From assembly GCA_902538085.1 (NCBI GenBank), contig CACBDV010000005.1, forward strand, positions 1 to 57,624: a stretch of DNA of 57,624 bases, read 5' to 3'. Below, one piece after another: positions 51,616 to 57,624 of the stretch. This stretch comes from an uncultured Alphaproteobacteria bacterium. GTDB lineage: Bacteria; Pseudomonadota; Alphaproteobacteria; HIMB59. The position numbers were made by a program, and so were the translations under genes. The first letter of the stretch is position 1, and every line of letters begins with the position of its first letter. The notes below the pieces were generated by a model. The model did not search any database, was not told the origin of the DNA, and saw only the letters and a program-made list of their open reading frames with translations.

Positions 51616-52199
51616 TGTTTCTAATATTAACGTTTGCCTATTTGATGGGATCCATACCTTTTGGGAAACTAATAACCAAATTTTTAACAAACATAGACAT
51701 AACCATGACAGGATCAGGTAATATAGGTGCAACCAATGTATACAGAAGTGTATCAAAAAAAGCTGGTATTGCTGTCCTGTTATTAGATGGAATAAAACCA
51801 ATTTGTGCATTTTTAATAATTTATTATTTATTTCCAGAACACTACCTGAAATATAAATATTTAATTTTTCTTTTTTCTATAATTGGACATATTTTTCCAA
51901 TTTGGCTTTATTTTAAAGGTGGAAAAGGAGTGGCATGCTTTTTTGGTGCAAATTTATTTTTAACTCCTATTCCAACGATTTTAGCAATGATCCTGTGGTT
52001 TTTTACAGTCAAAATTACTAAACTTTCATCTTTAGGAGCCCTTTCATCAATATTTCTTTTGACAATTTATCAATTAATTTTTATTTATGGCAACTTAGAA
52101 AAAGGAATAGTTTTTATTATTTTTCTTTTAATATTTTTTAAACACAGTTCAAATATTAAAAGATTAATTAAAGGTGAAGAAAATAAAATAAATTTATAG
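51615..52199 (+). CDS. plsY: Glycerol-3-phosphate acyltransferase PlsY
   Basis: 194 residues from the ATG at 51615, chosen because TGATG couples it to the pyrB stop; a TTG at 51591 in frame lies inside pyrB. Five helices; motif 1 YLMGSIPFGKLITK, the GSGNIGATNVYRSVSKKAG loop (motif 1-2) and FPIWLYFKGGKGVACFFG (motif 2). Transfers acyl from acyl-phosphate (made by PlsX) to glycerol 3-phosphate. dprA, which commonly follows, is absent: topA starts 2 bases later. Confidence 0.93.
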   Translation: MFLILTFAYLMGSIPFGKLITKFLTNIDITMTGSGNIGATNVYRSVSKKAGIAVLLLDGIKPICAFLIIYYLFPEHYLKYKYLIFLFSIIGHIFPIWLYFKGGKGVACFFGANLFLTPIPTILAMILWFFTVKITKLSSLGALSSIFLLTIYQLIFIYGNLEKGIVFIIFLLIFFKHSSNIKRLIKGEENKINL

Positions 52200-52201
52200 T
52201 C

Positions 52202-54715
52202 ATGAACTTACTTGTTGTAGAGTCACCCGCAAAAGCTAAGACAATTAATAAATATCTTGGAAATGATTTTGAAGTCATAGCCACTGTTGGTCATTTTAGA
52301 GATTTAGCAAAAAAAGATGGTGTTAAAGTGACTGAAGACTACAGTGATGTTGAGTTGAATTGGGAAACAACAACTGCAGGAATGAAAATGTTGGACAGTA
52401 TAGAGAAAAAAGCAGAAGGTTATGAAAAAATTTACCTTGCAACTGATCCAGACAGAGAAGGTGAAGCGATTACATGGCACTTAGTGAAATCTTTAGAAAA
52501 AAAAATAGATAAAAATAAATTTGAGAGAATTACATTTAATGAAATAACTAAAAATGCAGTAATAAATAGTTTTAAAGAGTCTAGGAAAGTTGATGATAAT
52601 CTAGTTTCTGCATATTTAGCCCGAAGAAGTTTAGATTATTTAGCGGGATATAGTTTATCTCCTGTTCTCTGGAGGAAAATGCCTGGCAGTAGATCTGCAG
52701 GAAGAGTGCAATCTGTAGCAGTAAGACTCATTTATGAAAAAGAAATTGAGATAGAACAATTTGAGCCAGAGAAATTCTATAAAATAAATGTACATGGGGA
52801 AATTAATGGTGCAAAACTTGATACATCCATTACAAGTCTAGATGGGCAAAAAGTAGACAAGCTCTTCTTTAAAAATGAGGCTTTAGCTGAAAAGGCTAAA
52901 AATTATTTAAATAACAACAAATTTTTCATAAGAAAAATTGATGAAAAGACAATATCTCGAAAACCAAAAGCACCTTTTAATACTTCAACCCTGCAACAAA
53001 CAGCAAATAGTCAACTTAATTTTAGTGCCAGTCAAACTATGACTATCGCTCAAGGTTTATATATGGGCATAGATATAAATAAGGAAACTATAGCTTTAAT
53101 CACTTATATGAGAACAGATAGCATAACGCTTTCTAAAGACTCAATTGATACAATAAGAAAAAATATAAGTGAGCAATATGGTGATAAATATTTACCAGAT
53201 AAGCCTATTGAGTATAAGTCTAGAAAAAAGAACGCACAGGAAGCGCACGAGGCAATTAGACCAACTGATATTTCAATAAAGCCTGAAAGTATAAAAGATT
53301 TTTTAAGTGAAGAACAATTTAAACTTTATGATTTAATATGGAAAAGAACATTAGCATCTCAAATGACAAGTGCTGAAACGAACCAAAATACACTTCAAAT
53401 AGATTGTGAAGAAAAAAACATAACTTTAAAAGCAACGCTTGGTAAATTAATTTTTGATGGATATAAGAAAGTTTACAACCTACAAGAGGATGACGAAGAA
53501 CAGATTATTTCACTATTAGAAAATATAAAAGAAAATGATAAATACATTGTAAGTGAAGTTGAAACATTAGAGTCATATACTTCTCCTCCATCTAGATATA
53601 CTGATGCCAGTTTAGTAAAGAAATTAGAAGAGTTAGAAATTGGAAGACCTTCAACCTATGCCTCTATAATTCAAACAATTGTTAATAGGGGTTATGTTTT
53701 AAAAAGTGGAAAATCATTTATACTTAATGATCGCGGTAGAGTAGTAAATGTATTTTTATGTAATTATTTTAAAAAATTTCTTGAATATAAATTTACAGCT
53801 GATTTAGAAAATCAGCTTGATGATGTCGCTGCTGATAAAGCAGAATGGAAAAATATTGTTTTAAATTTTTGGAAAGATTTCGAGTTTTTCATAAATGATG
53901 TTATGGGTAAGCCTAATAGAGAAGTAATTGATGTGATTAATGAAGAATTATCACCAGTTATTTTTAAAAAAATTGGAGGAGACATTGATATCAAATGTTC
54001 CACTTGGGCAAACACAGAAAATTGTGAAGGCAATTTGGGTGTGAAAGTTGGAAAAATGGGAGGATTTATTGGCTGTTCAAATTACCCTGAATGTAAATTT
54101 ACAATTTCTATAGGTGCATTCGTTAAAGAGGTAAATCCAAAAAATCGTGAGGGAGATGAAATCATCACTTTTCCAAGAACCCTAGGCATAGATGCTGACT
54201 CTAAAAAAGAAATAGCAGTCCACTTGGGTCCTTATGGCTATTATCTACAATTAGGAAAAGACACTGATGAAGATAAGCCTAAAAGAGTAACTCTTCCTAA
54301 AAGCTATGATCAAAATACAATTGGGATGAATATTGCTAGTCAGTTAATTAAGCTACCAATTACACTTGGATATTTTCCAAATAGTGAAGATCCGGTAATA
54401 GCAAACATAGGAGCGTATGGACCTTATGTTAAATACCAAGATATTTTTGCCTCTTTGGGAAGAAAATATGATGTCTTGGAGATTGATTTAGACCAAGCAG
54501 TGGAATTGATAACTATTAAAAAAAATAAACCTACCAATAAAGTAAGAGAAATAGGAGTTCTAAAGAGAAGGAAACAAAGAGCTAATCTTTATAAAGGGAA
54601 GTCAGGAAAATATTATTTTAAAATAGGCATAATGAATTACAAAATTCCTCCAGATTATGACGGAGAAAATTTAACAATTGAGGATGTAGAAAAAATACTT
54701 AAAGCTAATCGCTAA
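52202..54715 (+). CDS. topA: DNA topoisomerase I
   Basis: 837 residues. Toprim domain: NLLVVESPAKAKTINKYLGNDF and IYLATDPDREGEAITWHL (DxDREGE). Type IA body with LVSAYLARRSLDYLAGYSLSPVLW, LITYMRTDSITLS (catalytic Tyr) and EIGRPSTYASIIQTIVNRGYV. One zinc-ribbon-like module about 600-635, where the first Cys pair is CX8C (KCSTWANTENC) rather than CxxC while the second is normal (FIGCSNYPECKF). C-terminal repeats VHLGPYGYYLQLGKD and NIGAYGPYVKYQ follow. Relaxes negative supercoils. It overlaps the convergent aspS by 11 bases. Confidence 0.94.
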   Translation: MNLLVVESPAKAKTINKYLGNDFEVIATVGHFRDLAKKDGVKVTEDYSDVELNWETTTAGMKMLDSIEKKAEGYEKIYLATDPDREGEAITWHLVKSLEKKIDKNKFERITFNEITKNAVINSFKESRKVDDNLVSAYLARRSLDYLAGYSLSPVLWRKMPGSRSAGRVQSVAVRLIYEKEIEIEQFEPEKFYKINVHGEINGAKLDTSITSLDGQKVDKLFFKNEALAEKAKNYLNNNKFFIRKIDEKTISRKPKAPFNTSTLQQTANSQLNFSASQTMTIAQGLYMGIDINKETIALITYMRTDSITLSKDSIDTIRKNISEQYGDKYLPDKPIEYKSRKKNAQEAHEAIRPTDISIKPESIKDFLSEEQFKLYDLIWKRTLASQMTSAETNQNTLQIDCEEKNITLKATLGKLIFDGYKKVYNLQEDDEEQIISLLENIKENDKYIVSEVETLESYTSPPSRYTDASLVKKLEELEIGRPSTYASIIQTIVNRGYVLKSGKSFILNDRGRVVNVFLCNYFKKFLEYKFTADLENQLDDVAADKAEWKNIVLNFWKDFEFFINDVMGKPNREVIDVINEELSPVIFKKIGGDIDIKCSTWANTENCEGNLGVKVGKMGGFIGCSNYPECKFTISIGAFVKEVNPKNREGDEIITFPRTLGIDADSKKEIAVHLGPYGYYLQLGKDTDEDKPKRVTLPKSYDQNTIGMNIASQLIKLPITLGYFPNSEDPVIANIGAYGPYVKYQDIFASLGRKYDVLEIDLDQAVELITIKKNKPTNKVREIGVLKRRKQRANLYKGKSGKYYFKIGIMNYKIPPDYDGENLTIEDVEKILKANR

Positions 54716-56480
54716 CTTTTTTTAAATTTAATTCTTTTAATTGTTTATCCTCTATTTTAACTGGAGCATTCATCATTAAGTCTTGAGCTCTTTGGTTAAA
54801 AGGGAAAGCTATTACTTCTCTAATATTTTCATTTTCACTGAGTAACATAATTATTCTGTCTAGACCCGGTGCACATCCTCCGTGAGGGGGAACTCCATAA
54901 TGAAAAGCATCAAACAAAGCACTAAATTTTGATTTAATTTCACTTTCGCCATATCCTGCAATTTCAAAAGCTTTTTTCATGATATCTGGTCTATGGTTTC
55001 TTATGGCTCCAGATGACAATTCTATTCCATTACACACGATGTCATATTGATATGCTAAAACATTCAAGGGGTCATCTTTCGTTAATGCATCCATTCCCCC
55101 TTGAGGCATAGAAAAAGGATTGTGACTAAAGTCAATCTTACCCGTTAAAACATCTTTTTCATACATTGGGTAGTCAACAATCCAGCAAAATTCATATTTA
55201 TTTTTATCAATTAAATTTAAATCCTCTCCTACTTTTGAAATAACCTTTGATGAGAACTCATATGACTCATCTGGTAAATCACAAACAAAAAGTAATCCAT
55301 CATTTAAATTAAAATTTTTATCTTTAATCATTTGGTTTAACTTTTCTTGATTAAAATTTTTTGCTAATGGGCCTTTTGCTAGTGAATTTTCAAAGTTAAT
55401 ATATCCAAGACCCTTTTTTCCTTGTTCTTGAGCCCATTTATTAAGGTTATCATAAAAACTTCTTGGCTTACCCTCAGAATTGAGAGCTTGAATACAATTA
55501 ACAATAGCGCCCTTTTTAATTAAATTTTCAAAAATTTGAAGACCTGAGCCCTCAAAATAATTTGTTACATTAGCTAATCTTAGAGGATTTCTTAAATCTG
55601 GTTTATCGCATCCAAAATTTTCTAAACTATCTTTGTAAGTAAAAGTTGGGAATGGAAGTTTATTAATTAATTTATCTTTAAGTTTAAATCTATCAAAAGT
55701 ATTAAATAGTAAGCGACTGATGACGTCTAAAACATCCTCTTGTGTGGCAAAACTCATTTCCATATCAATTTGATAAAATTCACCAGGAGATCTATCAGCC
55801 CTACTATCTTCATCTCTGAAACATGGAGCTATTTGAAAATATTTATCAACACCAGAAGCAATATAAAGTTGCTTAAATTGCTGAGGTGCTTGAGGCAAAG
55901 CATAAAAGGATCCTTTATGTAATCTGGAGGGTACCAGGTAATCTCTAGCGCCTTCTGGAGAAGGAGCTGTTAAAATTGGAGTTGCTAATTCCATGAAACC
56001 CTCATTATTCATAAAATCTCTTACATAATTTATAATTTGATTTCTTAGCTTAATGTTACGTTGCATTTTGGATCTTCTAAGGTCTAAATATCTATATTTT
56101 AACCTTACCTCTTCGCCATAATCACTTTCAGAATTTACCTCAAGTGGGAGAGTTTTAGAGCATCGGCTTAATATTTCAAAACTTTCTATTTTTAATTCAA
56201 CTTCGCCTGACTCTAAATTTGTATTAATAGTTTCCTCGCTTCTTTTAGTTATTAGACCAGAAATTTTAATTACATCCTCGTTTTTTATTTTTGACAATTC
56301 AGAAAAATTAACAGATGTATTATCTACAACACATTGTAAAAGTGAGGTTGAGTCTCTTAAATCTATAAATAATAAATTGCCGTGATCTCTTGATCTATTA
56401 ACCCATCCAGAAACCGTAATTTTTTTATCTACTAGTTTATTATCAATATCTTTTAAATAATAATCTCTATAAATGTTCAT
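54705..56480 (-). CDS. aspS: Aspartyl-tRNA synthetase
   Basis: 591 residues, bacterial type. OB anticodon domain with VSGWVNRSRDHGNLLFIDLRDS, class II motif 1 around ATPILTAPSPEGARDYLVPSR, motif 2 FQIAPCFRDEDSRADRSPGEFYQIDMEMSF, a GAD insertion (about 290-420), motif 3 GGCAPGLDRIIMLLSE. Since GatCAB is encoded here too, it could be of the non-discriminating kind that also charges tRNA-Asn, but this cannot be settled by eye. Overlaps hda by 14 bases. Confidence 0.94.
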   Translation of the reverse strand: MNIYRDYYLKDIDNKLVDKKITVSGWVNRSRDHGNLLFIDLRDSTSLLQCVVDNTSVNFSELSKIKNEDVIKISGLITKRSEETINTNLESGEVELKIESFEILSRCSKTLPLEVNSESDYGEEVRLKYRYLDLRRSKMQRNIKLRNQIINYVRDFMNNEGFMELATPILTAPSPEGARDYLVPSRLHKGSFYALPQAPQQFKQLYIASGVDKYFQIAPCFRDEDSRADRSPGEFYQIDMEMSFATQEDVLDVISRLLFNTFDRFKLKDKLINKLPFPTFTYKDSLENFGCDKPDLRNPLRLANVTNYFEGSGLQIFENLIKKGAIVNCIQALNSEGKPRSFYDNLNKWAQEQGKKGLGYINFENSLAKGPLAKNFNQEKLNQMIKDKNFNLNDGLLFVCDLPDESYEFSSKVISKVGEDLNLIDKNKYEFCWIVDYPMYEKDVLTGKIDFSHNPFSMPQGGMDALTKDDPLNVLAYQYDIVCNGIELSSGAIRNHRPDIMKKAFEIAGYGESEIKSKFSALFDAFHYGVPPHGGCAPGLDRIIMLLSENENIREVIAFPFNQRAQDLMMNAPVKIEDKQLKELNLKKVSD

Positions 56481-57087
56481 AATACTTTCTAATTAGTGAC
56501 AAATTAATATTATGGTTATTCTCATAAAGCAAATGATTAATGGTTTTTGCTGCCTCAAATGCTGCTAGATATGTTCTTTCAATATGGTTAATTACTTCAA
56601 TAATAATTTGTTCTGGAACAGTAATAGATTTTAAAAATAAATATTTTTTTATTAATTTTAAAAGAAGGTCTTTATTAGGATTTTGTATATTGCATAAATT
56701 AAATTGTCTTAACCTTGACTCAATATCTGGTAAATAAATTTTGTCAAATAGATTTTCAATTGAACTGTCAGAGGTAAATATAGTCAATGGAATATTATTT
56801 GATACAAAGTGCTGTAAGAAGTGAAAAAAATTTTCATCTTTTGAAGGTAATTTATTTAAGTCTAAATAAGTTTCTTTCTTTATATGTAAATCTTTAGGCA
56901 GTTTATTAATCAAATTAGTTTCAAAAACCTTAGAAAAATTATTTGCAATTGAGGTTTTACCTGATTTTCTTGGTCCATAAATAATTAAGTATTTTACTCT
57001 TTTCTTGAGTGATTGAATTACTGACTCATTTTCTGAAGAAAGTATGACTTTATCATCAGAGCTGTCTAAATTTAAAAATGTTTGCAC
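56467..57087 (-). CDS. hda: DnaA-related regulatory ATPase Hda
   Basis: 206 residues from a GTG at 57087 overlapping the upstream TAG by one base. P-loop YLIIYGPRKSGKTSIANNF (about 34-52), a helical lid with IESRLRQFNLCNIQNPNKDLLLKLIKKY and the C-terminal IERTYLAAFEAAKTINHLLYE, typical of the short DnaA-like Hda (DnaA without its DNA-binding domain). Promotes ATP hydrolysis by DnaA with the clamp to stop re-initiation. Walker B is not clear. In Alphaproteobacteria hda normally lies downstream of a DUF2066 or transporter gene. Confidence 0.8.
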   Translation of the reverse strand: MQTFLNLDSSDDKVILSSENESVIQSLKKRVKYLIIYGPRKSGKTSIANNFSKVFETNLINKLPKDLHIKKETYLDLNKLPSKDENFFHFLQHFVSNNIPLTIFTSDSSIENLFDKIYLPDIESRLRQFNLCNIQNPNKDLLLKLIKKYLFLKSITVPEQIIIEVINHIERTYLAAFEAAKTINHLLYENNHNINLSLIRKYYEHL

Positions 57088-57624
57088 TAAAAAAAGTTTA
57101 CCAAGAAATTAATTTGTTTATCGTCATAGATATTTTCGAAATCTAATAGTAATTTGTTTTGTTCATAAGATAATATCTTGGGCTCTAAACCAGTAAAGTA
57201 TTTTAATTTTTTATAATTTGATGGATCGATCGATAATTGATAAGAGCTTTTATTTTTATCCAAGAGTTTAAACCATAATGATTTCAAATTAATATTTTTT
57301 GAAAACTTGTGTAATCGAAAATAATTTTTATTAAAATTTAAATATATATATGAGTCTTTTTCAAAGTTTTGAATAATAAAATTTGGACAATTTTCAAAAT
57401 TATTATTAAATTTAAAAAAGTTTTCTTGTAAAGAACAATTTAAAAAAAATAAATTATGATTGATATTTTTTGTGTATAAATCTTTAGATAAATTATCTAT
57501 ATCAACATTAAGAGATATTTGAGTATTACTAAAATTAATATTATAAATATTTTTTTCTATTGAAGATATAATATCTTCCTCAGTAATTGAATTATTTAAT
57601 CTTAAAAGTAATTCTTGATAATTT
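57087..57624 (-). CDS. Hypothetical protein, 5' part cut by the window end
   Basis: Reading the minus strand, one frame is open from the window edge to the TAG at 57089-57087, at least 178 residues, although the first usual start inside it is a TTG at 57287. The visible protein is very rich in Asn, Lys, Phe and Leu, with no membrane helix in this part; it ends ILSYEQNKLLLDFENIYDDKQINFLVNFF. No family was recognised. Position just upstream of hda suggests a DUF2066-type protein, but there is no motif to prove it. Stop and hda start overlap by one base, so they are coupled. Confidence 0.6.
   Translation of the reverse strand, partial: NYQELLLRLNNSITEEDIISSIEKNIYNINFSNTQISLNVDIDNLSKDLYTKNINHNLFFLNCSLQENFFKFNNNFENCPNFIIQNFEKDSYIYLNFNKNYFRLHKFSKNINLKSLWFKLLDKNKSSYQLSIDPSNYKKLKYFTGLEPKILSYEQNKLLLDFENIYDDKQINFLVNFF

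Noticed and set aside
1-57624. CRISPR arrays, insertion sequences, prophage, tmRNA, riboswitches, replication origin
   Set aside because: Looked for direct repeats with spacers, transposase or integrase motifs, long gaps able to hold structured RNAs, and DnaA-box clusters; none was seen. Gaps are too short for most riboswitches.

Overview
The window is a low-G+C (by eye about 30%), gene-dense piece of an alphaproteobacterial chromosome, most likely from a streamlined marine lineage (SAR11-like or HIMB59/AEGEAN-169-like; the exact lineage cannot be fixed from here). The alphaproteobacterial signs are a DUF1476 F1-ATPase inhibitor (zeta) gene, the hom-glpX-recJ, rpsI/rplM, plsX-ihfA-merR-tRNA-Pro, glyA-nrdR-ribD-ribE-ribB-ribH-nusB-hppA, recO-rnc-lepB-acpS-pdxJ-rsh-rpoZ-smpB-dapA and gatBAC/ruvX-pyrB-plsY-topA blocks, and TctABC-type transport. 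No gap between genes exceeds about 190 bases; there are no insertion sequences, phage genes or CRISPR arrays.

Layout. 1-4691: 3' part of a methylmalonate-semialdehyde dehydrogenase, ATPase zeta, glyoxalase, a DMT transporter, a glutamine amidotransferase, a LOG-family hydrolase and chorismate mutase. 4692-11955 (minus): a ten-gene Mrp-type cation/proton antiporter with a split MrpA. 11965-19646 (minus): a catabolic module made of TctCBA carboxylate uptake, a GntR/FCD regulator, a ThDP enzyme resembling 2-hydroxyacyl-CoA lyase, a formyl-CoA:oxalate CoA-transferase homologue (Frc) and a stand-alone 10-formyl-THF hydrolase-like protein. 19834-22875 (plus): quinone oxidoreductase-sucC-sucD. 22872-25010 (minus): a ketopantoate-reductase-family enzyme and a serine-glyoxylate-type aminotransferase. 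25112-57624: mostly housekeeping genes, nearly all minus strand up to gatC, then ruvX-pyrB-plsY-topA on plus and aspS-hda-partial gene on minus.

The most interesting part is 11965-22875. Frc uses formyl-CoA to activate an acid, and the ThDP lyase would regenerate formyl-CoA while releasing an aldehyde. The lyase lacks the Tyr-Glu pair of oxalyl-CoA decarboxylase and looks like 2-hydroxyacyl-CoA lyase, so the module can be read as a CoA-catalytic route: 2-hydroxy acid -> aldehyde + formate, fed by a dedicated TctABC transporter. Two near-identical 17-bp perfect palindromes (TGGTATAATGTATACCA before the lyase gene and TTGTATAATGTATACAA between tctC and the qor-sucCD operon) are strong candidates for operators of the encoded GntR protein and tie the two divergent operons into one regulon. 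All functional statements are from reading the sequence and from remembered family features; no searches were run.
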